From NCBI RefSeq assembly GCF_004005945.1, contig NZ_SACS01000003.1, positions 233,468 to 297,467 of the forward strand: a stretch of DNA of 64,000 nucleotides, written 5' to 3'. Under the pieces are notes generated by a model. It was not told where the DNA came from. It saw only the letters and a list, made by a program, of their open reading frames with translations, and ran no database searches. Below, piece by piece: positions 27,008 through 37,157 of this stretch. The first letter of the stretch is position 1. Every line of letters begins with the position of its first letter. The stretch is from Rheinheimera riviphila (lineage in GTDB: Bacteria > Pseudomonadota > Gammaproteobacteria > Enterobacterales > Alteromonadaceae). The translations under genes and the position numbers were made by a program.

Positions 27008-30000
27008 ATGAAAAGAATGCTCATAAACGCCACGCAGGAAGAAGAAATCCGCGTAGCACTGGTCGATGGCCAGAAATTGTACGACCTGGATATTGAAAGC
27101 CCAGGCCATGAACAAAAAAAGGCCAACATTTATAAAGGCCGTATTACCCGCGTAGAACCCAGCCTCGAAGCTGCATTTGTTGACTATGGTGCAGAGCGCC
27201 ACGGTTTTTTACCGCTAAAAGAAATCTCCCGCGAATATTTCCCCCAAGGTTATTCCTTTGACGGCCGCCCGAATATCAAAGAAGTCGTGCGTGAAGGTCA
27301 GGAAGTGATCATTCAGATTGATAAAGAAGAGCGTGGCCAAAAAGGCGCTGCGCTGACTACTTTTATCAGTTTAGCTGGCTCATATCTGGTGCTGATGCCG
27401 AATAATCCTCGTGCCGGTGGTATTTCACGCCGCATTGAAGGTGATGAGCGCCAGGAACTGAAAGACTCGTTAGGTCAGCTGGAAATGCCTGATGGCATGG
27501 GTTTGATTGTCCGCACCGCCGGTGTTGGCAAGTCTTACGAAGAGCTGGATTACGACTTAAAAGCGCTGATGAAACACTGGTCAGCCATTACCACTGAAGC
27601 ACAAAACCGCCCTGCTCCGTTCCTGATCCATCAGGAAAGCAACGTGGTATTCCGTGCGATCCGTGATTACCTGCGTCGTGATGTTGGTGAAATCCTCATT
27701 GATAATCCACGCATTTTCGAAGAAGCCAAATTATACATTCAGCAATTCCGTCCTGATTTCGCCCACCGGGTGAAAATGTATCAGGGTGAAGTACCGCTGT
27801 TTATGCATTTCCAGATTGAAACCCAGATTGAAACCGCCTTCCGCCGTGAAGTGCGTTTACCTTCAGGTGGTTCAATCGTCATCGACTCCACCGAAGCTTT
27901 AACCGCCATTGATATCAACTCATCAAAAGCGACCAAAGGCGGTGATATCGAAGAAACAGCCTTTAACACCAACTTAGAAGCCGCTGATGAGATTGCCCGT
28001 CAACTCCGTCTGCGTGACTTAGGTGGTTTAATTGTGATCGACTTCATCGATATGACGCCAGTGCGTCACCAGCGTGAAGTTGAAAACCGCTTAAAAGAAG
28101 CGGTCAAGCAAGACCGTGCCCGCGTGCAAATTGGTCGTATTTCGCGTTTTGGTTTGTTGGAAATGTCGCGTCAGCGCCTGCGTCCGTCACTTGGCGAGTC
28201 TGCAACACACGTCTGCCCACGTTGTCATGGCCGCGGGACTATTCGTAGCACCGAGTCGTCAGCATTGTCGATTTTACGTCTGATCGAAGAAGAAGCGATT
28301 AAAGACAACACCAGTCAAATCCATGCTCAGGTGCCGGTGTCGGTTGCCACTTATCTGATGAATGAAAAACGCGAATCTATCCGCCGTATCGAAAGCCGGT
28401 TAGGTATTCGGATTTACATCATTCCAAATGAGCATATGGAAACGCCACATTATGAAGTAACCCGTATTCGTATCGATGAAGAAATCGAAGAATCGAGCTA
28501 CAACATGGTGAAAGTGCCAGCGGTGCAAAACACCCTGTACCACCCGGTGTCTGATGCGGTGAAAGAAAAACCGGCGATTGCTGCGATTGCGATGCAGGAA
28601 ACTGCCCCGGTAGCAGCGCCTGTTGCCGCAAAACCCGTTGCCACAGCACAAGTTGAAACCAGCATTATTGCCAAAGTCAGCAGTTTCTTTAAATCACTGT
28701 TTGCCCCGGCGCCAGTTGTCGTTGAAGAAGTTGCAGAACAACCGCAGCGCCGCGTCAACAACCGTGACAATAAAAACCGTCGCAATGGTCGCAATAACAA
28801 CCAGCCACGTCGTCACGAAGGTGATGACAAAGCGCAGGTTCGTGATGAAACCAAACCGGCACGCAATAGTGACCGTCCAGCCCGTGCTGAACGTCCTGAG
28901 CGTAATGACCGCAACGAACGTACTGAGCGCCCAGCCCGTACTGAACGTCCGGAAAAAGCGGAACGTCAGGAACGTACTGAACGCCCGGAGCGCACTGAAC
29001 GGTTAGATCGGAACGAGAAAAAACCACAAGCAGAAAAACCAGCCAAGGTGCAGGTTGAAGCGGAAGAAGAGTTAGTCAGCTCCAGCAAAGTGGTTGAACG
29101 TCGTCAACGTCGTAATATGCGTAAATCAGTGCGGTTGGAAAAAGCGGTCGCGACGGACGTGAATGCTGACATCGCTGAAGTTGCAGCCATTGCGGTTGCA
29201 ACAGATATCGATGGCAACGTGAATACCGTTGCGCCTGTGGTGTCAGCTGTTGAAGCGACAGCCACTGAACAGCAAGATCTGCAACCTATTGCCGATGCCG
29301 GTAAAGCAGCTGATGCCGACAAAGCTGCTGACGCCGATAAAGAAGAAGGCGAAAACCGCAGTCGTTCACGTCGCTCACCACGTCACTTACGTGCCGCGGG
29401 TCAAAAGCGCAAAAAAGAACAAACTGCCGGTGACGCTGACGATGCGGTAGAAGCACGTTACCCACAGGAAGAAAACACTGAAGTCACCGAACAACAGCTG
29501 GATTTACCGATTGCTGCTGCCGTCAGTGAAACTAGTGTTGAAACAAGTGTTGCAGCGATTGTAGAAGTGGTCGCCGTACCAACTGATACAGTGCCAGTTG
29601 TGGTAGAAGCGGAGCCAGTTGCTGTTGAAGCGGCGCCAGTGGTAGCCATTGCGGCAGAAACCACGGAAGCCAGTGCTAAACCACGCAGCCGCAGCCGGGC
29701 AAAAGCGACAACAACCAAAGCGCAAAGCCCTGAAGCAACAAGTGTGGACGTTGAGACCGAGCACTCCGCTGTTATTGCTGAAACGCCGACTGTTGTTGCA
29801 GCTCCTGTTGAAGTAACTGCAGAAGCTACCACTCCTGTAGCGACTGATGTTGCTGAAGCTGTAATTCCTGCGCCAGTCGCTGTTGAAGCAGTTGTTGAAG
29901 CTGCGGTTCCTGCTCCAGTTGTTGAAGCTGTTGTTGCCCAAGCACCTGTAGCCCCGGCCAAAGCAAAACCAGCTGCCCGTGGCAACCGCTACGGCAATAT

Positions 30001-30178
30001 GGTGACGTCAGATATGACCAAGCCAGTGGCGGCAGCAAGCTCTGACGAAGCCGTTGTAGTGCCGGTCGCGATGGCTGCTGCAGACCGCCCGGTAGTTGTG
30101 TCAAGCTCACGCTCTACCAATGCCAACCGTCAGATCAGCACTGCTCCAATGACCAAACCAAAGTCTGTTGACGAGTAA
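27008..30178 (+). CDS. rne: Ribonuclease E
   Basis: Endoribonuclease and degradosome scaffold; 1056 residues from ATG 27008 ([13 protein letters not shown]), which is where RNase E proteins begin. The catalytic half has the S1 domain (to about residue 120), the RNase H/5'-sensor region, the DNase I-like site with aspartates in [13 protein letters not shown] and LIVIDFIDM, and the zinc-link CPRCHGRG. The C-terminal half is low-complexity: an Arg-rich tract with repeated ERPxR/ERTERP units near residues 620-680, an Ala-Asp-Lys repeat, then a long Ala/Val/Glu/Pro stretch, ending in a conserved [14 protein letters not shown] tail. The last block probably binds a degradosome partner; this is inference. 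Confidence 0.96.
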   Translation: MKRMLINATQEEEIRVALVDGQKLYDLDIESPGHEQKKANIYKGRITRVEPSLEAAFVDYGAERHGFLPLKEISREYFPQGYSFDGRPNIKEVVREGQEVIIQIDKEERGQKGAALTTFISLAGSYLVLMPNNPRAGGISRRIEGDERQELKDSLGQLEMPDGMGLIVRTAGVGKSYEELDYDLKALMKHWSAITTEAQNRPAPFLIHQESNVVFRAIRDYLRRDVGEILIDNPRIFEEAKLYIQQFRPDFAHRVKMYQGEVPLFMHFQIETQIETAFRREVRLPSGGSIVIDSTEALTAIDINSSKATKGGDIEETAFNTNLEAADEIARQLRLRDLGGLIVIDFIDMTPVRHQREVENRLKEAVKQDRARVQIGRISRFGLLEMSRQRLRPSLGESATHVCPRCHGRGTIRSTESSALSILRLIEEEAIKDNTSQIHAQVPVSVATYLMNEKRESIRRIESRLGIRIYIIPNEHMETPHYEVTRIRIDEEIEESSYNMVKVPAVQNTLYHPVSDAVKEKPAIAAIAMQETAPVAAPVAAKPVATAQVETSIIAKVSSFFKSLFAPAPVVVEEVAEQPQRRVNNRDNKNRRNGRNNNQPRRHEGDDKAQVRDETKPARNSDRPARAERPERNDRNERTERPARTERPEKAERQERTERPERTERLDRNEKKPQAEKPAKVQVEAEEELVSSSKVVERRQRRNMRKSVRLEKAVATDVNADIAEVAAIAVATDIDGNVNTVAPVVSAVEATATEQQDLQPIADAGKAADADKAADADKEEGENRSRSRRSPRHLRAAGQKRKKEQTAGDADDAVEARYPQEENTEVTEQQLDLPIAAAVSETSVETSVAAIVEVVAVPTDTVPVVVEAEPVAVEAAPVVAIAAETTEASAKPRSRSRAKATTTKAQSPEATSVDVETEHSAVIAETPTVVAAPVEVTAEATTPVATDVAEAVIPAPVAVEAVVEAAVPAPVVEAVVAQAPVAPAKAKPAARGNRYGNMVTSDMTKPVAAASSDEAVVVPVAMAAADRPVVVSSSRSTNANRQISTAPMTKPKSVDE

Positions 30179-30218
30179 GGTCAGTCGTTAAATAGGCTGC
30201 AGTTACAACTACAGCCAT

Positions 30219-30253
30219 TAAAAAAGCCAGATAATTTATCTGGCTTTTTTTAT
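30219..30253 (+). terminator. rne: rne terminator
   Basis: A 13-pair perfect stem (30221-30233 with 30237-30249) with a 3-base loop, running into a T-rich tail. It lies about 40 bases after the rne stop, before the convergent hydrolase gene; the A-run on its left lets it act in both directions. Confidence 0.92.
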
Positions 30254-30303
30254 GGGGCTATGACATCAAACAACCATGCTCACCCAAAGCTATCGCAAGG
30301 GAT

Positions 30304-31392
30304 TTACTTACTGGCTTGAGGCAATGACAATTGCTGCTGATAGAATTCCAATACTGCCGTCATGGCCGGCAACCGGTATTGATCCGCTTCAATAAAAAAT
30401 TCATGGCGGGCGCCCGCGAAGTGCAACACCTTACCACCGGCGCAATTACTGCCAATCGCCTGACAAAATTCATCCTGCGGCGCTGGTGCGACAGCCGAAT
30501 CATCGCCGGCCTGTAAAATCAGCACCGGTGTTTGAATGTTCGCAGCGATTTGTGGCATTTCATCGGCAATAGCACAGGCTTGTGATAACCACTGCCAACT
30601 TGGTCCACCTAACTGAATTTTCGGTTGTTGCTGATATTGCTCACGAAAACGACGATAACGAATTTCGGACTGAGTGTAGATATTGCCGACAAAAGGCCCC
30701 GGGTTATAAGGTTGTGATACAAAACCTGCATAACAATCACTACAGCTCCAGCGCACAGCTGCTGCTAGATAACAACCGTCTTGAGCGCCAAAAATCACCT
30801 CGGCATTCGGGGCATGCATCGGTGCAGACATTGCAGCAGCAACAAACTCAGTCGGCGCCTTGGCCAGATAAGCACTGCCAATAGCACCACCCATCGAGTG
30901 CGCCATTAAAAGCTTTGGCCCTGGCATCTGTCCGGAGAACTTCGCCATAAACAGCGCCACATCCTGCACATAATGCTGAAAATCTTCCACGTGACCAAGA
31001 TGGGGATCTGCATTCAACCGACCCGATAAACCCTGGCCACGGTGGTCGTAACTAAACACCGCATAACCCTGGCGTGCCAGTTCAAAATACATTTCCTGAT
31101 ACTTCAACACCGATTCGGTCCGACCATTCAGGATCACAATCGTTGCTTTGGCGTTGGCAGGAACGACATAGGCATAATGCAACGGCACTTCGCCAATACC
31201 TGCAAAGCTGCCTTGATTGATTTGTTTTTGCCAAAACAAATCAATTTGCACCTGCTGCGCTTCCAGCTCTGTTTCAGTAAGCACTTTATAGGGATTTACT
31301 GCAGTTGCAGCCAGCAGTGGCGCCGGCAAACCAACCGTCAGCCCTGCTGCCAACATCAAAGCTGGCAGTGTTTTTAAAGAAAAAGCTTTCAC
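30304..31392 (-). CDS. Exported alpha/beta hydrolase, lysophospholipase-like
   Basis: 362-residue serine hydrolase with a signal peptide (MKAFSLKTLPALMLAAG to about residue 29). The fold markers are FSYDHRGQGLSGR, the nucleophile elbow LLMAHSMGGAIGSAY with the catalytic Ser, ILQAGDDSAVAP with the Asp and AGARHEFFIE with the His. The layout is that of PldB/monoacylglycerol-lipase-type hydrolases (Hydrolase_4), so lysophospholipids or monoacylglycerols are likely substrates. Three cysteines (CYLAAAVRWSCSDC) may form disulfides in the periplasm. It is 12 bases downstream of the reductase gene, so the two probably share a transcript. Confidence 0.87.
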   Translation of the reverse strand: MKAFSLKTLPALMLAAGLTVGLPAPLLAATAVNPYKVLTETELEAQQVQIDLFWQKQINQGSFAGIGEVPLHYAYVVPANAKATIVILNGRTESVLKYQEMYFELARQGYAVFSYDHRGQGLSGRLNADPHLGHVEDFQHYVQDVALFMAKFSGQMPGPKLLMAHSMGGAIGSAYLAKAPTEFVAAAMSAPMHAPNAEVIFGAQDGCYLAAAVRWSCSDCYAGFVSQPYNPGPFVGNIYTQSEIRYRRFREQYQQQPKIQLGGPSWQWLSQACAIADEMPQIAANIQTPVLILQAGDDSAVAPAPQDEFCQAIGSNCAGGKVLHFAGARHEFFIEADQYRLPAMTAVLEFYQQQLSLPQASK

Positions 31393-31404
31393 CGGAACTC
31401 CTGT

Positions 31405-31953
31405 TTAGCCGCGGACTTTGTCTGATAACTGTTGTAACGCCAGCAACTGCTGCACGATTAATGCCTGTAACTTCTCATCAACCAAATTGCCGTTGGCGTC
31501 AAAACTTGGACTAAAGGCATTGGCAAACACTTCTGGTTTATTGACGAAATGCAGATCTAAAAACACCCCAACCTGACGCAGATGATATTGCGCGCGAGAA
31601 GTCCCCATCCCGCCACCGGCACCCATAATGGCCGCAGCTTTTCCTGCCAGTAATTTGTTGTCAGGTTCGCGTGATGCCCAGTCGAGCGCATTTTTAAGCG
31701 CTGGCGCTAGCGAATAATTGTATTCGGGGCAGCCAAATAACAGCGCATCAGCTTTCGAACATTGCGCCAACAGTTGCTGCACGGCTACCGGCTTTTCCGC
31801 GATATCGGCGTTGTAAAATGGCACTTCGGATAAATCGGCAATCTCAATCTGGATACCTTGCGGCGCATTTGCTTGCGCGTATTTTAGTAACGTCAGATTA
31901 CGGGATTGCGCACGCAAACTGCCGCAAATGGCCAGAATATGTAAATCAGACAT
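31405..31953 (-). CDS. NADPH-dependent FMN reductase family protein
   Basis: Flavodoxin-like reductase of 182 residues. The start is ATG 31953 (MSDLHILAICGSLR), with AAGGAG seven bases upstream; the longer frame adds 12 unsupported residues. FMN binding is shown by CGSLRAQSRN (phosphate loop), and the NADPH-dependent FMN reductase signature by FGCPEYNYSLAPALKNALDW. Relatives reduce FMN, quinones, chromate or azo dyes; the real substrate is open. Confidence 0.9.
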   Translation of the reverse strand: MSDLHILAICGSLRAQSRNLTLLKYAQANAPQGIQIEIADLSEVPFYNADIAEKPVAVQQLLAQCSKADALLFGCPEYNYSLAPALKNALDWASREPDNKLLAGKAAAIMGAGGGMGTSRAQYHLRQVGVFLDLHFVNKPEVFANAFSPSFDANGNLVDEKLQALIVQQLLALQQLSDKVRG

Positions 31954-32059
31954 AACAACTCCTTGCAGGTTAATCAGTGGCAACACCACAGCTTGTTGCT
32001 ACGGTATTGAACATTAAGTATTGGGTTCTGTCATGGCAACTGCATGACAGGACTTCTGG

Positions 32060-32500
32060 TTAGGTATCAGGTGTTACCGGGACCTTAAATCGGCGATGAA
32101 GCAGCCAGCCGGTGCCAAAACCTGTGACAGGGATCAGCACGACCGCGGCAATCATCAACCAGGTTGGATGCGGTAATAAATAGAAATTGGCGATGGTCGA
32201 TAACAACATTACACCGGTGATCACCGGCACAAACAAGCGGCTGACTCTTTTGATCAATACACTGGCAGCGGCAATCCCCAGAGCGGTCCCTGCCAGCCAG
32301 GCGAACAACACCATCAGATAAGCGGCAACCGGCAGGTTTTTCATAAAGGCAGTGGCTACCGAAGGGTCGTGGGAATCGGCAGTGCTGGCGCTGGTTGGAA
32401 TGAACAAACTATGATTCAGCTGCTCCAGCAGCGCCACCGTCGACACACAAATGACCAGTCCAATGACTAACGCCAGAATTTTTTTTAGTACTACCGGCAT
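32060..32500 (-). CDS. Small four-helix membrane protein, function unknown
   Basis: 146 residues from ATG 32500 (MPVVLKKILALVIG), preceded by AGGGAT; a longer in-frame start at 32563 adds a polar tail and is less likely. Four hydrophobic segments are visible: about 8-25, 55-80 (AYLMVLFAWLAGTALG), 88-107 (FVPVITGVMLLSTIANFYL) and 112-133. It ends in a basic tail HRRFKVPV. I do not recognise a family. Neighbours on both sides are soluble enzymes and give no clue. Confidence 0.7.
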   Translation of the reverse strand: MPVVLKKILALVIGLVICVSTVALLEQLNHSLFIPTSASTADSHDPSVATAFMKNLPVAAYLMVLFAWLAGTALGIAAASVLIKRVSRLFVPVITGVMLLSTIANFYLLPHPTWLMIAAVVLIPVTGFGTGWLLHRRFKVPVTPDT

Positions 32501-32602
32501 TGTTGATCCCTTTTGGCAGTTTTTTGAGCCCTGAGTATGGCCTGACAATGCCTGAAAAGACAACTGCTTGTCGTCGTTTGATAAGGATCAATATGCTAAC
32601 GA

Positions 32603-33292
32603 TTACAACTCCCCGGCTATGCTCCCGACGCTATTTCCGGGGGCTTTCTGCAGCAAAATCACATCAGGTCCAATGATTTCCAGCGAGAACCCATCCCGTT
32701 GTGCCAGATAGGCAAAGGTCTCGCTGCTAAAAAAACTGACATGGGTCGGATCATTTTTGTAATGCCAGTTGGCAAAATCGGTCACCTGGTCGGTGAGTTT
32801 GGTCATCAGACCCAGCCAACCGCCCGGCTTTAACAATTGCAGCCATAACTGCCATTCGCGCGACGGTATATAAAAATGCTCAATCACTTCAGTGGCGCAA
32901 ATAAAATCATAGTGTTGCGTCAGCACTTGCGGGTCATTTACAAAATACGGATCGTAAATCGCCATCTGCTGCCCGGCTTCGGCCAGCATCAAGGATAAGG
33001 TTGGCCCCGGACCACAGCCAAAATCCAGCCCCTGCAAGCCGGTTTTAGCTAAACGTTGTTGCAGCGGTGCGGCCAATTTATTTAAAAATGCCCGGTAACG
33101 CAGATCTGTTGGATCGTTCTGATGTTGCTGATAAATACTGATTTCCGCAGCGCCGTCCAACAAAGCAGACGGATCAGCAAACACCAACTGGCACTCTGGG
33201 CAACGCCAATATTGGCGACGTTTATCGGCACTATAAATAACACAATCCGCGTTGTGGCATAACGGACAACAAGGGGCGGCAGTAAGATGCAT
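32603..33292 (-). CDS. Zinc-ribbon class I SAM-dependent methyltransferase
   Basis: 229 residues from ATG 33292. An N-terminal zinc ribbon (CPLCHNADC and CPEC, residues about 9-32) precedes a Methyltransf_23-type SAM domain with motif I GLDFGCGPGPTLS, then TEVIEHF and the LLKPGGWLGLMT post-motif. Substrate unknown; zinc-ribbon methyltransferases of this type act on small molecules, sugars or proteins. It is divergent from purC; the gap holds a tandem repeat that reaches into the purC promoter. Confidence 0.85.
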   Translation of the reverse strand: MHLTAAPCCPLCHNADCVIYSADKRRQYWRCPECQLVFADPSALLDGAAEISIYQQHQNDPTDLRYRAFLNKLAAPLQQRLAKTGLQGLDFGCGPGPTLSLMLAEAGQQMAIYDPYFVNDPQVLTQHYDFICATEVIEHFYIPSREWQLWLQLLKPGGWLGLMTKLTDQVTDFANWHYKNDPTHVSFFSSETFAYLAQRDGFSLEIIGPDVILLQKAPGNSVGSIAGEL

Positions 33293-33386
33293 CACAAACA
33301 ATTTCCTGAACGGCCTGGCAACAGGCAAACAAAACGATGAAATAAGGAAAGCGGCATCATAGCAGAGCCACTTTATCTTAACCGCC

Positions 33387-33434
33387 AGATTTTGTTGCGC
33401 CTAGATTTTGTTGCACTCAGATTTTGTTGTGCAA
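33387..33434. repeat. 16-base tandem repeat upstream of purC
   Basis: Three copies of an AGATTTTGTTGCNCNN-type unit start at 33387, 33403 and 33419. The array ends about ten bases before a -10-like TAGACT (33445-33450), so the last copy supplies the -35 region (TTTTGT, 17 bases before it) of the likely purC promoter. Confidence 0.88.
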
Positions 33435-33485
33435 AGCTTTCTGGTAGACTGAGCCCCGCCTTTTTCAGCGACAGAAGACCTGATA

Positions 33486-34595
33486 ATGACTCTTGCTACT
33501 CAAGTTCTGGCGGTTAATGATGATCTGCCGATCCGTACCCATTTACCTGTTCATTCCGGCAAAGTCCGCAGCGTGTATTGGCTGACTGACGCTGACAGCG
33601 CCCGTTTAATCCGCGAAAAAAATTACCCGGTTGCCACCGACACACCGTTGGCTATTATGGTGATCAGCGACCGTATTTCTGCCTTTGATTGCATCTGGCA
33701 TGGCGAAAACGGCCTTAATGGCGTACCAGGCAAAGGCGCTGCACTCAACGCCATTTCTAATCACTGGTTTGCTTTGTTTAAACAACATGGTTTAGCCGAC
33801 AGTCATATTCTGGATATCCCGCACCCGCTGGTGTGGATTGTACAAAAAGCCCGTCCGGTAAAAATTGAAGCTATTGCCCGCCAGTACATCACTGGCTCAA
33901 TGTGGCGCGCTTACAGCAAAGGCGAACGTGAATTCTGCGGTATCACACTGCCGGAAGGTCTGCAAAAAGATCAAAAATTGCCGGAAATTCTGATCACCCC
34001 TTCGACCAAAGGCATCCTGACCGGCCTCGCTGGTGTACCTGAAGCGGACGATGTGAACATTTCCCGTAGCGATATCGAACGCCACAGCAAAGCCTTTGGC
34101 TTTGAACAGGTTTCAGATATCGACCTCTATGAAAAGCTGCTGAAACAAGGCTTCGGCGTGATTAGCGATGCCCTCGCCGCGCTGGATCAGATGTTCGTTG
34201 ATACCAAATTTGAATTTGGGTATGTCAAAGGCTTGGATGGCGTCGACAAACTGATTTATATGGACGAAGTCGGCACCCCGGATAGCTCACGGATTTGGGA
34301 CGGCGCCGCCTGGCGTGATGGCAACATTGTCGAACAATCGAAAGAAGGTTTCCGCCAGTGGTTACTCAGCAACTTCCCGGATCCGGATATTCTGCTGAAT
34401 AAAGACCGCATGCCAGAGCGCGCAGCGTTAGCACGTGACAATGCCCTGCCAACTGATGTGATGATGGATATTTCCCGCACTTATTTAGGCATTGCCGAAA
34501 AAGTGATTGGTGGGAAAATTACACTGTCGGCAAACCCCAAGGCAGAAATTATTGAGGTGCTGCAACAGCACTACGGGTTAATTGATTTAGCCTAA
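33486..34595 (+). CDS. purC: SAICAR synthase, long form
   Basis: Joins aspartate to CAIR in purine synthesis. At 369 residues it is of the long class found in Vibrio, Shewanella and relatives rather than the ~237-residue E. coli type. Conserved blocks: [11 protein letters not shown] at the ATP site, [23 protein letters not shown], and [14 protein letters not shown]. It stands alone with its own promoter and a strong terminator. Confidence 0.95.
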   Translation: MTLATQVLAVNDDLPIRTHLPVHSGKVRSVYWLTDADSARLIREKNYPVATDTPLAIMVISDRISAFDCIWHGENGLNGVPGKGAALNAISNHWFALFKQHGLADSHILDIPHPLVWIVQKARPVKIEAIARQYITGSMWRAYSKGEREFCGITLPEGLQKDQKLPEILITPSTKGILTGLAGVPEADDVNISRSDIERHSKAFGFEQVSDIDLYEKLLKQGFGVISDALAALDQMFVDTKFEFGYVKGLDGVDKLIYMDEVGTPDSSRIWDGAAWRDGNIVEQSKEGFRQWLLSNFPDPDILLNKDRMPERAALARDNALPTDVMMDISRTYLGIAEKVIGGKITLSANPKAEIIEVLQQHYGLIDLA

Positions 34596-34606
34596 AGCGA
34601 GTATCG

Positions 34607-34633
34607 GGGGAGCAATGCTCCCCTTTCTTTTTT
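34607..34633 (+). terminator. purC: purC terminator
   Basis: A 7-pair GC-rich stem (GGGGAGC 34607-34613 with GCTCCCC 34617-34623), a 3-base loop and the T-rich tail TTTCTTTTTT. It begins 12 bases after the purC stop. Confidence 0.92.
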
Positions 34634-34655
34634 AGACTTTGAGAAAGGATGTCTT

Positions 34656-35297
34656 ATGTTTGGTACCCAGGATTTATGGTTATTTGTCGTTTCAGGTTTA
34701 TTGCTGAACATTGCGCCAGGGCCTGATTCGTTGCTGATTATGGCTCGAAGTGCCAGTCAGGGGTTTAAAGCAGGTGCTGCAGCTGTCTTTGGCATTTGTA
34801 CCGGTACCTGCGTGCATATTCTGGCCGCGGCGATTGGGCTGTCGGCTGTTCTTGCGACGTCGGCCGAAGCATTTTTACTGATCAAATTACTGGGTGCAGG
34901 CTATTTGCTGTATATCGGCATTCAAATGCTGCGTGCCCGTTCTGCTTCCGATAATAGTGTTGGAAGCAAGGTGCCAGTGACTGAGTCTGTTGGCAAAATC
35001 TTCAGGCAGGGTTTGTTGACTAACGTGCTCAATCCAAAAGTTGCGTTATTTTTTCTGGCTTTTTTACCGCAGTTCGTGGCGCCGGATGCACCAAGCAAAG
35101 CCGAAGCTTTTTTGTTTTTAGGCGCCATTTTTAATTTTAATGGCATGCTGTGGTGTTTGTTTCTGGCCTGGAGCTCGGCCGTTGCCAGTCAAAAAGTTCA
35201 GGCAAGTGCGCGGGTAAAACTGTGGCTGAACCGACTGATTGGCGGTCTGTTTATCACACTTGGCTTTAAATTGGCATTGAGCCGCGCTGAAATTTAA
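34656..35297 (+). CDS. LysE/RhtB-family amino-acid exporter
   Basis: 213-residue inner-membrane exporter with about six hydrophobic segments. The N-terminal FVVSGLLLNIAPGPDSLLI with the LysE signature NIAPGPD is clear, followed by a GICTGTCVHILAAAIGL helix and the LLTNVLNPKVALFFLAF block. Substrates in the family are amino acids such as threonine, homoserine or leucine; which one applies is unknown. The final codons and the stop are duplicated just downstream. Confidence 0.9.
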   Translation: MFGTQDLWLFVVSGLLLNIAPGPDSLLIMARSASQGFKAGAAAVFGICTGTCVHILAAAIGLSAVLATSAEAFLLIKLLGAGYLLYIGIQMLRARSASDNSVGSKVPVTESVGKIFRQGLLTNVLNPKVALFFLAFLPQFVAPDAPSKAEAFLFLGAIFNFNGMLWCLFLAWSSAVASQKVQASARVKLWLNRLIGGLFITLGFKLALSRAEI

Positions 35298-35315
35298 AGC
35301 CGCGCTGAAACTTAA
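35280..35315. repeat. 18-base duplication spanning the lysE-type gene stop
   Basis: Two direct copies of an 18-base unit (35280-35297 and 35298-35315, two mismatches or fewer). The first contains the last five codons and the stop TAA of the exporter; the second repeats codons and stop in the same frame just beyond it, giving a back-up stop with the same tail. Confidence 0.9.
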
Positions 35316-35334
35316 ATTTGCAGTGTGAAAATGA

Positions 35335-35364
35335 AAAAGCCCGCGTTACTTGCGGGCTTTTGGC
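35335..35364 (+). terminator. Bidirectional terminator after the exporter gene
   Basis: A 10-pair stem (AAAAGCCCGC 35335-35344 with GCGGGCTTTT 35352-35361). A- and T-runs on both sides suit the convergent genes around it. Confidence 0.85.
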
Positions 35365-35424
35365 ACTTTAGACATGACCCGAGCTGATCGACCTTCAAAG
35401 GTAACACGCCAGGTCACTGCAACC

Positions 35425-36186
35425 TTACATCGAAATACCACCATCAATTTCCACCACCCGGCCGGTGAAAAAATCGTTTTCGAAAATGTACTTTGCAGTA
35501 TGGGCGATTTCGTTCGCTTCACCCAATCTTCCAACCGGTTTCATTTTCTCTAACCGGTCACGGGCTTCAGGTTTCATCGCATCGGTCATCGCGGTGCGAA
35601 TAACACCGGGTGCAATAGCGCCCACCCGAATGCCGTAACGGCCTAACTCACGCGCCCAGGTCACGGTCATCGCGACCACACCGGCTTTGGAGGCGGCGTA
35701 GTTGGTTTGACCCATATTGCCGCCGCGTGCCACGCTCGACATATTGATAATCACGCCTTTGCGGCCACGTTTGACCATCGAAGCGGCAGCTTCACGTCCA
35801 CATAAAAACACGCCGGTTAAATTGACATCAATCACTGACTGGAATTGCTGCAGCGACATTTTACTTTGCAGCTCACCGTCTTTAAATTTCAGCAATAAAC
35901 CATCACGCAAAATGCCGGCGTTGTTGATCAGGCCATCGATGCCGTCAAAATCGCTATCAATGGCAGTGAAGGTGGCTTCAACTTCAGCTTCGCTGGCGAC
36001 ATTGGCGATATAAGTGCGGACTGTGACGCCTGTTGCTGCGAGTTCAGTTTTCGCCGCAGCCAGCTGCGCTTCATTCATATCAATCAGCGCCAAATGCGCA
36101 CCCGCTGCGGCGCACATCCGTGCCATTTCCAGACCTAAACCCTGGGCGCCACCGGTGATGACGATATTTTTGGCTTGTAAATTCAT
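35425..36186 (-). CDS. SDR-family reductase, FabG-like, in the valine cluster
   Basis: NAD(P)-dependent short-chain dehydrogenase, 253 residues from ATG 36186 (MNLQAKNIVITGGAQG). The longer frame to 36339 overlaps the 3' end of mmsB and is rejected. The cofactor motif is TGGAQGLGLEMA, NNAGILRDGLLLKF follows, and the catalytic Tyr-Lys lies in QTNYAASKAGV. It follows mmsB by 23 bases at the end of the valine-degradation genes. Likely a 3-hydroxyacyl-CoA or related reductase used in acyl-CoA catabolism; its exact role is not known. Confidence 0.9.
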   Translation of the reverse strand: MNLQAKNIVITGGAQGLGLEMARMCAAAGAHLALIDMNEAQLAAAKTELAATGVTVRTYIANVASEAEVEATFTAIDSDFDGIDGLINNAGILRDGLLLKFKDGELQSKMSLQQFQSVIDVNLTGVFLCGREAAASMVKRGRKGVIINMSSVARGGNMGQTNYAASKAGVVAMTVTWARELGRYGIRVGAIAPGVIRTAMTDAMKPEARDRLEKMKPVGRLGEANEIAHTAKYIFENDFFTGRVVEIDGGISM

Positions 36187-36209
36187 TGAATACTCACTCT
36201 TGAACGAGG

Positions 36210-37097
36210 TTATTTTTTCGCAAAAAACCGGAAAATACTGGAGAAATCCAGTTTGCCATGGCCCTGGCGCTGATGTGTCACATATAAATTGCGGGCCTGC
36301 GAACCCATTGGGGTGGCAGACTGACTCAGCTGCGCGCACTCGGCCGCCAGCCCTAAATCTTTGGCCATCAGATCAACCATAAAACCGCCCTGATAATCGT
36401 TGCTCGATGGCACATTTGGCAGCACATCCGGGCATGGGTTATACAATTCCAAAGTCCAGTTACGGCCAGAGCTTTTTAGCATAATGTCCGACAGCACTTT
36501 TGGATCCAAACCGTTATCAATGCCCAGTTGCAGCGCTTCGCTGGTACCGGCCATTAAAATCGATAACAGCATGTTATTACAGATTTTTGCTACCTGCCCG
36601 GCGCCAACATCACCAGCGTGAAACAGGTTTTTGCCCATGGCTTCGAGCACAGTTTTGGCGCGTTCAAAGTTGGCGGCTGAACCACCGACGATAAAGGTCA
36701 AAGTACCGGCTTTGGCACCACCAACACCGCCAGACACCGGCGCATCAATAAAGGCAATGCCCTGAGCCGCCAGACCAGCACCGACCTGACGCGCCGTAGC
36801 CGCATCAATCGTTGAGCAATCCAGCACTAATGCCGATGGCGCAATATCATCGGCCACACCTTGTTCACCTAAATATAAGGCTGCCACATGCTTGCCTGCT
36901 GGCAGCATTGAAATGACAAATTCAGCACCTTGCACCGCGGCGCGGGCCGACGTTGCCACCACCGCACCTTCAGCTTCCACTTGCGCTAAGGCGGCAGCCG
37001 ATAAATCAAAAGCTTGCACCTGATGACCGGCTTTCACCAGATTGATGGCCATCGGGCCACCCATATTTCCTAAACCAATAAAGGCAACTGTGGCCAT
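36210..37097 (-). CDS. mmsB: 3-hydroxyisobutyrate dehydrogenase
   Basis: Oxidises 3-hydroxyisobutyrate to methylmalonate semialdehyde in valine breakdown; 295 residues. The Rossmann start FIGLGNMGGPMA, the substrate motif DAPVSGGVGGAKAGTL, and the catalytic lysine in GQVAKICNNML are the family signature. Its place between the hydrolase that makes its substrate and upstream mmsA fixes the role. A distant paralogue lies at 53457-54341. Confidence 0.94.
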   Translation of the reverse strand: MATVAFIGLGNMGGPMAINLVKAGHQVQAFDLSAAALAQVEAEGAVVATSARAAVQGAEFVISMLPAGKHVAALYLGEQGVADDIAPSALVLDCSTIDAATARQVGAGLAAQGIAFIDAPVSGGVGGAKAGTLTFIVGGSAANFERAKTVLEAMGKNLFHAGDVGAGQVAKICNNMLLSILMAGTSEALQLGIDNGLDPKVLSDIMLKSSGRNWTLELYNPCPDVLPNVPSSNDYQGGFMVDLMAKDLGLAAECAQLSQSATPMGSQARNLYVTHQRQGHGKLDFSSIFRFFAKK

Positions 37098-37157
37098 ATT
37101 TTTTCTCCAATAGAGGGTTCAGCGGTTTGGCTATACAGCCAAGCCGGTGGCTGATAC

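Noticed and set aside
26647..27129. Minus-strand reading frame of 160 codons across the rne leader
   Set aside because: It overlaps the certain start of rne, has no ribosome site or known domain, and its composition is unlike a protein.
29458..29985. Ala/Thr/Ser-rich minus-strand frame inside rne
   Set aside because: It is the antisense reading of the low-complexity RNase E tail.
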